A stretch of 22,305 nt of DNA from Rhizobium sp. Q54 (GCA_945903655.1 CAMDOY010000015.1:1-22305); one strand, 5' to 3'; numbered from the stretch's first letter, positions 13,868-22,007 are shown. Notes: generated by a model not told the origin, from the sequence alone. A program made the numbers and translations.

Positions 13868-14267
13868 GAGATGTTGCTGAACGGCGGTGATTGGCCCGAC
13901 GGCGCTTTCAATGAGGGTCGGCAACTGTTAGCATGGTCTAGGCAATATATCATTCTGGAGTTGCGCTGTGAGCGACGGCATTTTCATCACCCCCGGCTGG
14001 TGGGGCATGTTGGAGACGCCGGCGACCGAACCGGATTTGCAGAACCGGACGGATTGAGTCAGCAGATCTCCTTGCCGCGCGGCGGAGCTGCAACAAAGTC
14101 CAACGCGCATTGAAGGTTTTCTGCCGTTATGGCTGAAAGCATCGCGTCGAGGTCGTAGCTTGGCGCAGCGCCATCATGGGGGGCGGAAGCCTCCGCCCTG
14201 CTTGGATCGTCCTTGCAGAAATCTTGAGCCATCATGGCCTCCATGGCGAAAGCGTTTTGCTTTCCAA
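13868..14267. other. 400-bp remnant region between nikR and the TctC receptor gene
   Basis: No full gene. It holds an AT-rich patch (13939-13960, CTAGGCAATATATCATTCTGG), a 29-codon ORF with a good ribosome site (13968-14057, plus) and, on the minus strand, the tail of a MazE-like antitoxin (14059-14271). Codon third positions here are less GC-biased than in flanking genes. No terminator hairpin with a T-run is evident. Confidence 0.55.
13968..14057 (+). CDS. Tiny ORF with a ribosome binding site (29 codons), unknown
   Basis: GTG at 13968 follows TCTGGAG with 7 bases between, and an AT-rich, promoter-like stretch lies just upstream. The predicted peptide begins MSDGIFITPGWWGMLETP and is not recognised. 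It could be a small protein, a leader peptide, or the surviving 5' end of a deleted gene, since it stops next to the MazE remnant. Evidence is only the start context. Confidence 0.25.
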   Translation: MSDGIFITPGWWGMLETPATEPDLQNRTD

Positions 14268-14271
14268 TCAC
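14059..14271 (-). pseudogene. Remnant of a MazE-type antitoxin (C-terminal toxin-binding tail only)
   Basis: Residues 38-70 of this 70-codon frame (SYDLDAMLSAITAENL...APPRGKEIC) match the C-terminal tail of MazE antitoxins as I know it (Y-x-L-x-x-L-L-x-x-I-T-x-E-N ... P-x-G-K-E-I-W). The AbrB-like DNA-binding half that should precede it is missing, and the sequence upstream is instead the end of the intact TctC gene. No MazF toxin follows. A GTG at 14271 overlaps the TctC stop (GTGA), so the fragment could still be translated, with a further ATG at 14244. Most likely debris of a toxin-antitoxin pair; a fortuitous match cannot be excluded over such a short length. Confidence 0.45.
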
Positions 14272-15278
14272 TCGATCAAAGGCCGCGCCCGCGCCTTCAC
14301 CGAGGCGGGCAGGGCGATCAGCTCTTCGGCGATTTTCTGCATGCGCAGACCATCCACCGGGTCGATCTCGAAATTGCCAGCCTCCGCCTCCTTGATGAAG
14401 TCGGGATCCTTCATTGTCGCGAGGAAGGCGGCGCGAATGGCTGCGATCCGGTCGGCGGGCACGCCGGGCGGGGCGGCGAGCGGGCGCCCGAACAAGGTGC
14501 CTGCGGTGATCAGCCGGATGGCGGCCTTGTCTTCGTCGCTTTTGGCGAGGTCCTGCACGGAGGGCACATTGCCGAGATCCGCAGGCTTGGGGCCCTCATA
14601 GGCGAGGATCGAGATCTTCTTCTCGTCCAGCCAGCTCTTCTTGGTGACCTTCCAGCTCGACCAGGTGTTGTTGCGCCCGGCCACCTCACCGCGCTCCATG
14701 GCCAGATTGACGTCGTTGCCGCCGGGATAGCCCACCACGATCTTGAATTTCGTGCCCGCGAATTCATTGATCATGCGCGGGAAGGTGTCGGTGATGCCGC
14801 CGCGCCCGACTCCGCCGATGATCACTTCCTTCTGGCGGGCCTGCTCGATGGTGGTCACGCCGCTGGTGTGCCAGACCGCCAGGGTCTCCACCGTGGCGGC
14901 GATGGAGCCGATCCACTGGAATTTCGCCGAATCGAACTGCGGCCCGGGCAGGCCCACCGCCTGCAGGACTGGCAGGGCGTTCTGGATCATGCCGATATAG
15001 GTGCCGTCCTTGGGGCCGATGTTGTAGAGCCAGTTGGCCTCGGTGAGGCCGCCCGCGCCCACCATGTTCTGGGCGACCACATTGGGGTTGCCGGGAATGT
15101 GGCGACCGATGAACCGGGCGATCAGCCGCGCCTGCAGGTCATATTCGCCGCCGGGGCTGACGCCGATGAGGACGGTGACCGTCTTGCCCCTGTAGAAATC
15201 CGCCACGGGATCGGCGGCGGCGGGGCTTACGCTGGCGGCCAGCGCGAGGGCCAGGAATGAGCGGCGTGCGAAGTTCAT
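14268..15278 (-). CDS. Tripartite tricarboxylate transporter receptor (TctC/Bug family)
   Basis: Periplasmic binding protein of the Bug family, which capture carboxylates for a TctAB membrane complex. ATG 15278 is chosen because AGGGAG lies six bases upstream and it starts a signal peptide (MNFARRSFLALALAASVSPAAA) with an Arg-Arg-x-Phe-Leu pattern that could be a Tat signal. Family markers in the 336-residue protein: FYRGKTVTVLIGVSPGGEYD, ARFIGRHIPGNPNVVAQNMVGAGG, then GVGRGGITDTFPRMINEF and VGYPGGNDVNLAMERGEVAG. The C-terminal GRPLAAPPGVPADRIAAIRAAF is the typical last block. No tctA or tctB gene is near, as is common for these receptors. Ligand unknown. It is divergent from the DUF2934-like gene. 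Confidence 0.92.
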   Translation of the reverse strand: MNFARRSFLALALAASVSPAAADPVADFYRGKTVTVLIGVSPGGEYDLQARLIARFIGRHIPGNPNVVAQNMVGAGGLTEANWLYNIGPKDGTYIGMIQNALPVLQAVGLPGPQFDSAKFQWIGSIAATVETLAVWHTSGVTTIEQARQKEVIIGGVGRGGITDTFPRMINEFAGTKFKIVVGYPGGNDVNLAMERGEVAGRNNTWSSWKVTKKSWLDEKKISILAYEGPKPADLGNVPSVQDLAKSDEDKAAIRLITAGTLFGRPLAAPPGVPADRIAAIRAAFLATMKDPDFIKEAEAGNFEIDPVDGLRMQKIAEELIALPASVKARARPLIE

Positions 15279-15388
15279 GCGAGTCTCCCTTGCGCGCGGG
15301 GCGCGATTTGGGCGCAGTCTAGCTGCGATGGGCCCCAAAGGGAACGCTCCCACCCCGGCCCGCATTTCCCTCCATGATGGAGGCGGCG

Positions 15389-15697
15389 ATGGATGACAGA
15401 ATCAGGCGCGTGCGCGCCAAGGCGCGGCATCTGTGGGAGGCGGCGGGCAAGCCGACCACCCGCAAGTGGGATGATTTTCTGGACGAGGCCGGGGAGCTGG
15501 TGGCCATCGAGGACAGCCAGCGCGACACGCTCAAGCCCAATCCCCTGAGGGATCCGGAGGCGCGACCCTTCGGCGAGCCCGTGGAATCGCAACTGGCGGC
15601 TGGAAATCAGGGCGAATTTCCCGACCTCACCGACCAGGGCGAGAGCAAGCCCTTTCCGGGGTTCCAGAACCTGGAGAACGGGTCGCGCAAGCGCTGA
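15389..15697 (+). CDS. Small DUF2934-like protein
   Basis: A 102-residue soluble protein. Residues 2-35 (DDRIRRVRAKARHLWEAAGKPTTRKWDDFLDEAGEL) fit the DUF2934 pattern (R-I-R-x-x-A-x-x-L-W-E-x-x-G-x-P ... A-x-x-E-L), a short helical motif common in Alphaproteobacteria and without known function. The rest is polar, Pro- and Gly-rich and probably disordered. Several ATGs are in frame (15374, 15377, 15389); 15389 is preferred because TGGAGG is five bases upstream and the conserved motif starts at once. It precedes the quinone reductase gene by 66 bp in the same direction. Confidence 0.75.
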   Translation: MDDRIRRVRAKARHLWEAAGKPTTRKWDDFLDEAGELVAIEDSQRDTLKPNPLRDPEARPFGEPVESQLAAGNQGEFPDLTDQGESKPFPGFQNLENGSRKR

Positions 15698-15763
15698 GAC
15701 TGGACCCTTGCCATTCCGCCCCCGCTCGTTAAATCTGCGCGCCATCATCTGGAGGAATTGCAC

Positions 15764-16747
15764 ATGCGCGCAGGTTGGTTCGAGAAGACGGGTCCGGCGG
15801 CTGAGGTCGTGCAGGTCGGCGATATGGACAAGCCCGTGGCGGGCGCTGGCGAGGTGCTGATCCGCCTGCACGCCTCGGGCATCAACCCCTCGGACTACAA
15901 GCGTCGCGCGAATGTGAAGGTCGCCCCCGAATTTCCCCGCGTGGTCCCCCATTCCGATGGCGCCGGCGTGGTGGAGGCCCTTGGGGCTGGCGTCACCGGC
16001 CTTGCGGTCGGCGACCGGGTCTGGGTCTACAACGGCCAGTGGGGCCGGGCCATGGGCACGGCTGCCGAGTATATTTCGCTGGCCCAACGCTATGTGAAGC
16101 GCCTGCCCGCCAACACGAGTTTCGTGGAAGGCGCCTGTTTCGGCATCCCCTGCATGACCGCTTACCACGCGGTGCATCTGGCGGGATCCCTCAAGGGCAA
16201 GACGGTCTATGTGCCCGGCGCCACGGGGCGCGTGGGCGCCTATGCCGTGCAATTCGCCAAATGGCGCGGCGCGCGGGTCATCGCTTCGACCGGCGGCGGC
16301 GAGGCGAGCGTCAAGGCCATTCAGGAGCTGGGCGCCGATGTGGTGCTCGACCGCAAGGCGGCGGATCTGCGCGAGCGCATTCTGGCGGAGACCGGCGGGC
16401 GGGGCGTCGATCATATCGTGGAGGTCGATCTGCCCGGCTCCATCGGCTTTGACGAGAGCATCATCGCCGAGCGCGGCGCCATGGTCTCCTTCGGCGCCGC
16501 CAGCGCGCCCACCATGCCCGTGACCCAGACAGGCCGCCGCGCCCGCAACATGAGCCTGCATTTCATCTTCGTCTACATGCTGGACGAGGCGACCTTCGAG
16601 GCCACCTGCGCGGGGATTATCGAGGCGGCGGAAGCGGGCGCCTTGAAGCACCGCATCGGCGGGGTGTTTCCGCTGGAGGAGATGGCGCAGGCGCACCACA
16701 TGGCCGAGACCACAAGCGGGACGGGGCATGTGGTGGTGACGATGTAA
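15764..16747 (+). CDS. NADPH:quinone reductase-like medium-chain dehydrogenase (QOR family)
   Basis: A 327-residue zinc-independent member of the medium-chain dehydrogenase superfamily, expected to reduce quinones or activated alkenes with NADPH in the cytoplasm. The GroES-like half contains INPSDYKRR (40-48) and VPHSDGAGVVEALG (61-74), where the zinc-ligand cysteines of alcohol dehydrogenases are absent. The nucleotide-binding half contains GATGRVGAYAVQFAKWRGARVIAS (from 152), the A/G-x-x-G-x-x-G cofactor loop. The C-terminal GVFPLEEMAQAHHMAE is typical. ATG 15764 has GGAGGA eight bases upstream; a TTG at 15758 is the alternative. It ends before the inverted-repeat element and converges on mutM. 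Confidence 0.93.
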   Translation: MRAGWFEKTGPAAEVVQVGDMDKPVAGAGEVLIRLHASGINPSDYKRRANVKVAPEFPRVVPHSDGAGVVEALGAGVTGLAVGDRVWVYNGQWGRAMGTAAEYISLAQRYVKRLPANTSFVEGACFGIPCMTAYHAVHLAGSLKGKTVYVPGATGRVGAYAVQFAKWRGARVIASTGGGEASVKAIQELGADVVLDRKAADLRERILAETGGRGVDHIVEVDLPGSIGFDESIIAERGAMVSFGAASAPTMPVTQTGRRARNMSLHFIFVYMLDEATFEATCAGIIEAAEAGALKHRIGGVFPLEEMAQAHHMAETTSGTGHVVVTM

Positions 16748-16778
16748 TGATTTGAATTATCTCGCGAAACGCCCGCCG

Positions 16779-16927
16779 CTTCCCCTCCCCCTTGTGGGGA
16801 GGGGTGAGGGGTGGGGGTCCACGCAACTTTATCGTTGGCGCCTTTGCAACCGCGCCACCGATCAGCATTCCCCGACCCCCACCCCGTCCCGCTTCGCGGG
16901 CCGACCCTCCCCACAGGGGGGAGGGTA
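16779..16927. repeat. GC-rich imperfect inverted-repeat element between convergent genes
   Basis: The left arm (about 16780-16819: TCCCCTCCCCCTTGTGGGG, then a G-rich run ending GGGGTGGGGGTC) pairs with the right arm (about 16872-16927: GACCCCCACCCC, then CCCTCCCCACAGGGGGGAGGG). The right arm carries an extra small hairpin (CCCGCTTCGCGGG, 16888-16900) not in the left. The ~52-bp centre is ordinary sequence. The arms are themselves palindromic. Such non-coding repeats are dispersed in many alphaproteobacterial genomes; here it could also serve as a two-way transcription barrier between the quinone reductase and mutM. Only one copy is in the window. Confidence 0.8.
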
Positions 16928-16957
16928 TTGTCTCTTAATTTCAATAGATTACGCTCT

Positions 16958-17827
16958 TCACCTCTGACACGCCCCACAAAAAAACGTCGACCGCCCCGAT
17001 TGCACCACCCGCGCCACCAGCCCCCCGCATCCCGCGCGCGGGCAGGGCTCGCCCTCCCGGTCATAGACGCGGAACGTGTGCTGGAAATAGCCCAGCGAGC
17101 CATCGGCCTGCCGGTGGTCGCGCAGGCTGGAGCCGCCCGCCGTCACGGCCTCGGTCAGCACCTCGCGGATGATCCCCGCCAGCAGATTGGCGCGCGCCGT
17201 CGGCGAGCCATCCTTGCGGGCCAGCGTCCCCGCCGCCCGGCGCGGCGAGAGGCCGGCGCGGTGGAGGGATTCGCAGACGTAGATATTGCCCAGGCCCGCA
17301 ATCAGCGTCTGGTCCAGCAGGGCCGCCTTCAGGGGCGCGGCCTTGCCCGCGAAGAGCCGCGCCAGCAGGGCGCCGTCGAGTTCGTTGCCCAGGGGCTCCA
17401 CGCCGATGTCGCGGAAGAATTTGTGGGTGGCCAGCCCCGCGCGCGGCTCCAGCAGCATGAAGCCGAAGCGGCGCGGGTCGTTGTAGGTGATCTCCGCCCC
17501 GTTGGAGAGCCTGAACATCACATGGTCATGGGCTGGGTCCTTGGAGCGGTCGTGGTGGAACAGGCCGGGCAGGTCGCCGCCGATGCGGAAGGATCCGCTC
17601 ATGCCCAGATGCATGACCAGAACGTCCCCCCCCTCCAGATCCAGCATCAGATATTTCGCCCGCCGCCCCACGGCCTCCACCAGGCGCCCGGTCAGGCGTC
17701 CGGCGAAATTTTCAGGGAAGGGAAAGCGCAGATCGGGCCTGCGCTGCTCCACCGCGACAATTCGCGCACCCGCCATGACAGGCTCAAGCCCCCGGCGAAC
17801 GGTCTCGACTTCCGGCAATTCAGGCAT
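16958..17827 (-). CDS. mutM: Formamidopyrimidine-DNA glycosylase (8-oxoguanine repair)
   Basis: Bifunctional glycosylase/AP lyase that removes 8-oxoguanine and formamidopyrimidines. Length is 289. All key parts are visible: MPELPEVE with catalytic Pro2 and Glu3, Lys58 in RRAKYL, HLGMSGSF (73-80), the DPRRFG loop, the helix-two-turn-helix GLGNIYVCESLHRAGLSP, and the C-terminal zinc finger (Cys-x4-Cys in EPCPRAGCGG, then Cys-x2-Cys in FFCGACQR). The ATG at 17827 encodes the Pro that must be residue 2 after Met removal, which fixes the start. It is divergent from ubiE, with 103 bp between the start codons, an arrangement common in Rhizobiales. Confidence 0.98.
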   Translation of the reverse strand: MPELPEVETVRRGLEPVMAGARIVAVEQRRPDLRFPFPENFAGRLTGRLVEAVGRRAKYLMLDLEGGDVLVMHLGMSGSFRIGGDLPGLFHHDRSKDPAHDHVMFRLSNGAEITYNDPRRFGFMLLEPRAGLATHKFFRDIGVEPLGNELDGALLARLFAGKAAPLKAALLDQTLIAGLGNIYVCESLHRAGLSPRRAAGTLARKDGSPTARANLLAGIIREVLTEAVTAGGSSLRDHRQADGSLGYFQHTFRVYDREGEPCPRAGCGGLVARVVQSGRSTFFCGACQR

Positions 17828-17930
17828 GGCGCGCGGTCAGCTCCTGCGGGCCCTCGATTGCGGGCCCTCCTTCGCCTACATAGCCAGAAGGACTGGCGCG
17901 CGCTATGGTCAGGCCATTCGGAGTCACCCC

Positions 17931-18707
17931 ATGTCCAGCCAGAGCCAGTCCCAGCCATCTTCATCAGACGAAACCCATTTCGGCTTCCGCAACGTGCCGC
18001 TGGGCGAGAAGCAGGATCTGGTGGACGATGTCTTCCTCAAGGTCGCCTCGCGCTATGACCTGATGAATGATCTCATGTCCGCAGGCCTCCACCGGGCCTG
18101 GAAGGATGTGCTGGTGGGCATGGTGCGCCCCTCCACCACGCGGCCCTTCCGCCATCTGGATGTGGCGGGCGGCACGGGGGACGTGGCCTTTCGCGTCATC
18201 GAGGCGGGCGGGCCGGAGACGGAGGTCACCGTGCTCGACATCAACCCCAACATGCTGGCGGTGGGCCGCGAGCGGGCGGATTCGCGCAGCCTGCCGGGCC
18301 TCACCTTCGTGCAGGGCAACGCCGAGGAGCTGGACCTGCCCGACAATACCTTCGACGCCTATACGATCGCTTTTGGCATCCGCAATGTGCCGCGCATCGA
18401 CAAGGCCCTGCGCGAGGCGCGGCGGGTGCTCAAGCGTGGCGGGCGGTTCCTGTGCCTGGAATTCTCGACCGTGGACGTGCCCCTGCTCGATCGCTTCTAC
18501 GAGGCCTATTCCTTCACCGCCATCCCCGCCATCGGCAAGGTGGTGACGGGGGATGGGGCGCCCTATCGCTACCTCGTGGAATCCATCCGCAAATTCCCCG
18601 ACGCCCCCACCTTCCGCGACATGATCGAGGATGCGGGTTTCGCCCGCGCCTCCTGCACGCGGCTGACCGGCGGCGTCGTCGCCATTCACTCCGGCTGGAA
18701 GCTGTAA
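17931..18707 (+). CDS. ubiE: Demethylmenaquinone/2-methoxy-6-polyprenyl-1,4-benzoquinol C-methyltransferase
   Basis: SAM-dependent C-methyltransferase of ubiquinone (and, where present, menaquinone) synthesis. The 258-residue protein has both UbiE/COQ5 signatures: YDLMNDLMSAGLHRAWK (42-58) and RVLKRGGRFLCLEFS in the C-terminal half. The SAM-binding loop is LDVAGGTGDVAF (76-87), then VTVLDINPNML. The end IHSGWKL is typical. ATG 17931 is chosen because GGAG lies eight bases upstream and the conserved FGFRNVP starts soon after; the frame is open further up but that stretch overlaps mutM on the other strand. ubiB follows after 6 bp, so it heads the ubiE-ubiB-coaBC-dut operon. Confidence 0.97.
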   Translation: MSSQSQSQPSSSDETHFGFRNVPLGEKQDLVDDVFLKVASRYDLMNDLMSAGLHRAWKDVLVGMVRPSTTRPFRHLDVAGGTGDVAFRVIEAGGPETEVTVLDINPNMLAVGRERADSRSLPGLTFVQGNAEELDLPDNTFDAYTIAFGIRNVPRIDKALREARRVLKRGGRFLCLEFSTVDVPLLDRFYEAYSFTAIPAIGKVVTGDGAPYRYLVESIRKFPDAPTFRDMIEDAGFARASCTRLTGGVVAIHSGWKL

Positions 18708-18713
18708 CCCCCC

Positions 18714-20288
18714 GTGATCGGCTCCCTTTTCCACATTCTGCGTCTGGCGCGCGCTGGCTATGTGCTGGCGCACGAAGGCGTTTTCGTGAACGTCGACCCC
18801 TCGCTGGCGCCCCCGCAGGCCCGGTTCGGCCTCGCCGTGGCCCGCCTGCTGGCGCGGCGCGATGTGAAGCCCGGCGCCAATCGCCTCGCCATCGCCATAG
18901 CCCGGCTGGGCCCCTCCTATGTGAAGCTCGGCCAGTTCCTCGCCACGCGCCCCGATGTGGTCGGCCCCAATGTGGTGCGCGAGCTGGAGATGCTGCAGGA
19001 CCGCATGGAGCCCTTCGGGCGCGCGATTGCGGTCAACACCATCGAGGCGGCCTTCGGGCGCCCGCTGCATGAGACCTTCATCGAGCTGGCGGAGCCGCTG
19101 GCCGCCGCCTCCATCGCGCAGGTCCACAAGGCCAGGGTGCGCGATGAGCATGGCGAGCGCGATGTGGCCGTGAAGATCCTGCGGCCGGGCGTGGAGAGCC
19201 GCTTCTCGCGCGATCTCTCGGACATGTTCTTCGCCGCCCGCTTCGCCGAGCGCCATTTCGCCGAGGCCCGGCGCCTGCGCATGGTGGAGGTGGTGGAGAC
19301 GCTCGCCCGCTCCGTGCGCATGGAGATGGACTTCCGGCTGGAAGCCTCCGCAGCCTCCGAATTTGCGGAAAACAGCGCCAAGGACAAGGACTTCCGCGTG
19401 CCCACCGTCGATTGGGACCGCACGTCGAAAGACGTCTTCACCATGCAGTGGATGGACGGGATTCCCCTCTCCGACATCCCCGCGCTGGAAAAGGCGGGGC
19501 ATGATCTGCCTGCGCTCGGTCGCACGGTGATCCAGTCCTTCCTGCGCCATGCGGTGCGCGATGGTTTCTTCCATGCGGACATGCATCCCGGCAATCTCTT
19601 CGTGGACCGGGAGGGGCGGCTCTGCGCGGTGGATTTCGGCATCATGGGGCGGCTGGGCCTGAAAGAGCGGCGCTTCCTCGCCGAGATCCTCTATGGCTTC
19701 ATCACCCGCGATTATCGCCGGGTGGCGGAGGTGCATTTCGAGGCGGGCTATGTGCCCGAGCATCACGCGGTGGAGGATTTCGCCCAGGCCGTGCGCGCCA
19801 TCGGCGAGCCCATCCACTCGCGCCGCGCCGACCAGATCTCCATGGCGAAGCTGCTGACCCTGCTCTTCGAGATCACCGCCCTGTTCGACATGCGCACGCG
19901 GCCCGAACTGGTGATGCTGCAAAAGACCATGGTGGTGGTGGAGGGCGTGGCCCGCAGGCTCGATCCGCGCCTCAACCTCTGGTCCACCGCCGACCCCGTG
20001 GTGCGCGGCTGGATCGAGGAGAACCTTGGCCCCATCGGCAAGTTGTCGGATGCGGGCCGCTCGCTCTCGCAACTCGGCCGCGCCGCCATCGCGCTTCCCG
20101 AAATGCTCGACCGGGCCGAAAGGCTGACCCGCAAGCTGGAGGAGGCGACGAAGCATGGCTTCGAACTCTCCGCCAGATCCGTCGAGGCCATCGGCAAGGC
20201 CGAGGCCCGCCGCGCCCGCTGGGGCAATGCGGCCTTGTGGGCCATCGCGGGCTTGTTATTCTGGTTCGCAGTGAAGCTTCTGGACTGA
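18714..20288 (+). CDS. ubiB: UbiB/COQ8-type atypical kinase for ubiquinone biosynthesis
   Basis: Membrane-bound ATPase/kinase-like protein needed for ubiquinone synthesis, thought to act on the lipid or the Ubi complex rather than as a protein kinase. The 524 residues include the family KxGQ motif (KLGQ, 71-74), the Ala-rich nucleotide loop (AAAS, 130-133), the lysine of VAVK (154), HADMHPGN (287-294) as catalytic loop and DFG (307-309). The C-terminus ends in a hydrophobic helix (ALWAIAGLLFWFAVKLL) as membrane anchor. The start is GTG 18714, only 6 bp after ubiE, without a clear Shine-Dalgarno, which suggests translational coupling. It is 10 bp before coaBC. Confidence 0.96.
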   Translation: MIGSLFHILRLARAGYVLAHEGVFVNVDPSLAPPQARFGLAVARLLARRDVKPGANRLAIAIARLGPSYVKLGQFLATRPDVVGPNVVRELEMLQDRMEPFGRAIAVNTIEAAFGRPLHETFIELAEPLAAASIAQVHKARVRDEHGERDVAVKILRPGVESRFSRDLSDMFFAARFAERHFAEARRLRMVEVVETLARSVRMEMDFRLEASAASEFAENSAKDKDFRVPTVDWDRTSKDVFTMQWMDGIPLSDIPALEKAGHDLPALGRTVIQSFLRHAVRDGFFHADMHPGNLFVDREGRLCAVDFGIMGRLGLKERRFLAEILYGFITRDYRRVAEVHFEAGYVPEHHAVEDFAQAVRAIGEPIHSRRADQISMAKLLTLLFEITALFDMRTRPELVMLQKTMVVVEGVARRLDPRLNLWSTADPVVRGWIEENLGPIGKLSDAGRSLSQLGRAAIALPEMLDRAERLTRKLEEATKHGFELSARSVEAIGKAEARRARWGNAALWAIAGLLFWFAVKLLD

Positions 20289-20298
20289 GGAGGGCGGC

Positions 20299-21531
20299 AT
20301 GACGGGCAAGCGCATCCTCCTGATCGTGGGCGGCGGCATCGCGGCCTACAAGAGCCTCGACCTCGTGCGTCGCCTGCGCGAGCGCGGATTAAACGTGCGC
20401 GTGGTGCTGACGGAAGCCGGCGCCCAGTTCGTCACGCCCCTGTCGCTGGCGAGCCTGAGCGGCCAGGAGGTTCATCAGGAGCTGTTCTCGCTCACCGCCG
20501 AGGCCCGCATGGGCCATATCGAGCTGTCGCGGGATGCTGATCTCGTGGTGATCGCCCCCGCCACCGCAGACCTCCTCGCCAAGGCCGCCCACGGCCACGC
20601 CAATGATCTGGCCTCGACGCTGCTGCTCGCCACCGACAAGCGCGTGCTGGCGGCGCCCTCCATGAACCTGCGCATGTGGCTGCATCCCGCCACCCAGCGC
20701 AATGTGGCGACCCTGCGCGGCGATGGCATGATTTTCGTCGGCCCCGGCGATGGCGCCATGGCCTGCGGCGAATTCGGCCCCGGCCGCATGAGCGAGCCTT
20801 TGGAGATCGTCGCCGCCGTGGAGGCCGCGCTGGCTGGCGACACCGTGATTCCGCTGCCCATGGCGCAGCCGCCTGTGCTGGCGGGCCTGCGGGTGATCGT
20901 GACCTCCGGCCCGACCCATGAGCCCATCGATCCCGTGCGCTACATCGCCAACCGCTCCTCCGGCAAACAGGGCCACGCGATCGCGCAGGCCGCCGCCAAT
21001 GCGGGCGCTTCAGTGGTGCTGGTCAGCGGTCCCGTGAGTGTGCCTGACCCTGCGGGCGTGCAGACCGTCCATGTGGAGACCGCCCGGCAGATGCTGGAGG
21101 CGGTGGAGGCGGCCTTGCCCGCCGACATCTTCATCGGCGCCGCCGCCGTCGCCGATTGGCGCGTGGGCGCGGCCCTGGTGGAAAAGCTCAAGAAGGGCGC
21201 CTCCGGCCCGCCGACCCTCGGCCTTGTCGAAAATCCCGACATTCTCGCCACCGTCGCCAGCCATGCCCGGCGCCCGCGCCTCGTGGTTGGCTTTGCGGCG
21301 GAGACCGAAAAAGTCATCGACCACGCGCAGGCCAAGCTGGCCCGCAAGAAATGCGATCTCATCGTCGCCAACGACGTGAGCCCAGCCACAGGCGTGATGG
21401 GCGGGGACGCGAATACGGTGCATCTCGTGAGCAAGGGCGGCGTCGAGACCTGGCCCACCCTGCCGAAGGCCGAGGTGGCCCAGCGGCTTATCGCTGAACT
21501 GGCCGCGCTCATGGGGGAGGGCGGCGCATGA
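20299..21531 (+). CDS. coaBC: Bifunctional phosphopantothenoylcysteine decarboxylase/phosphopantothenate-cysteine ligase
   Basis: Catalyses two consecutive steps of coenzyme A synthesis: joining phosphopantothenate and cysteine (CoaB, C-terminal) and decarboxylating the product (CoaC, N-terminal, FMN-dependent). The 410 residues have GGGIAAYKSLDLVRRL at the FMN site, active-site His73 in MGHIELSRDAD, APSMNLRMW (119-127) with Asn123, and the lid Cys156 in GAMACGEFGPGRM. The ligase half has TSGPTHEPIDPVRYIANRSSGKQG, LVSGP, and KLKKG. ATG 20299 has GGAGGG six bases upstream. Its stop overlaps the dut start by 4 bp (ATGA), giving tight coupling in the operon. Confidence 0.98.
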   Translation: MTGKRILLIVGGGIAAYKSLDLVRRLRERGLNVRVVLTEAGAQFVTPLSLASLSGQEVHQELFSLTAEARMGHIELSRDADLVVIAPATADLLAKAAHGHANDLASTLLLATDKRVLAAPSMNLRMWLHPATQRNVATLRGDGMIFVGPGDGAMACGEFGPGRMSEPLEIVAAVEAALAGDTVIPLPMAQPPVLAGLRVIVTSGPTHEPIDPVRYIANRSSGKQGHAIAQAAANAGASVVLVSGPVSVPDPAGVQTVHVETARQMLEAVEAALPADIFIGAAAVADWRVGAALVEKLKKGASGPPTLGLVENPDILATVASHARRPRLVVGFAAETEKVIDHAQAKLARKKCDLIVANDVSPATGVMGGDANTVHLVSKGGVETWPTLPKAEVAQRLIAELAALMGEGGA

Positions 21532-22007
21532 ACAGCACGCCCGCGATCAAGGTGACGGTGGCCCGGCTGCCCCATGGGGAGGGCCTGCCGCTGCCCGCCT
21601 ATCAGACGCCGGGCGCGGCGGGTCTCGACCTTCTGGCCGCCATCGCGCCCAACGCGAAAGTGGTGATCGAGCCCGGCGCCCGCGAATTGGTGCCCACGGG
21701 CCTGCGGCTGGAATTGCCCTTGGGCTTTGAAGGACAGGTGCGGCCCCGTTCGGGGCTCGCTTTGAAAAATGGCGTGACTGTGCTGAATTCGCCCGGCACC
21801 ATCGACAGCGATTACCGGGGGGAAGTGGCTGTGATCCTGATCAATCTGGGAACCGAGCCCTTCGAGATCACGCGCGGCGCGCGGATCGCGCAACTGGTCG
21901 TGGCGCCGGTCATACAGGCTTTGTTTGTCGAGGCTGCGGATCTCGCGGGCTCCGCGCGCGGGGCGGGCGGGTTCGGCTCCACCGGCGTTGATGGAGCGGG
22001 CGCATGA
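21528..22007 (+). CDS. dut: dUTP diphosphatase (dUTPase)
   Basis: Hydrolyses dUTP to dUMP and pyrophosphate, keeping uracil out of DNA and supplying thymidylate synthesis; active as a homotrimer. All five motifs are present in the 159 residues: PGAAGLDL (28-35), RPRSGLA (72-78), LNSPGTIDSDYRGEV (86-100) with catalytic Asp93 and Tyr96, RIAQLVV (119-125), and the C-terminal arm GAGGFGSTG (145-153) that closes the site. GGGAGGG precedes the ATG, which overlaps the coaBC stop. Its own stop overlaps the next start (ATGA at 22004). Complete and normal. Confidence 0.98.
   Translation: MNSTPAIKVTVARLPHGEGLPLPAYQTPGAAGLDLLAAIAPNAKVVIEPGARELVPTGLRLELPLGFEGQVRPRSGLALKNGVTVLNSPGTIDSDYRGEVAVILINLGTEPFEITRGARIAQLVVAPVIQALFVEAADLAGSARGAGGFGSTGVDGAGA

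Noticed and set aside
13871..14113. 80-codon plus-strand frame downstream of nikR
   Set aside because: No ribosome site and no recognisable pattern. It crosses the better-supported 29-codon ORF in another frame.
15275..16729. 484-codon open frame on the minus strand
   Set aside because: Covers the quinone reductase and DUF2934-like genes in antisense; these have motifs and ribosome sites while this frame has neither.
17964..20156. 730-codon open frame on the minus strand
   Set aside because: It runs antisense to ubiE and ubiB, both of which have complete conserved motifs. Its composition (His-, Gly-, Ala-rich) is the mirror of GC-rich codons. A shadow frame.
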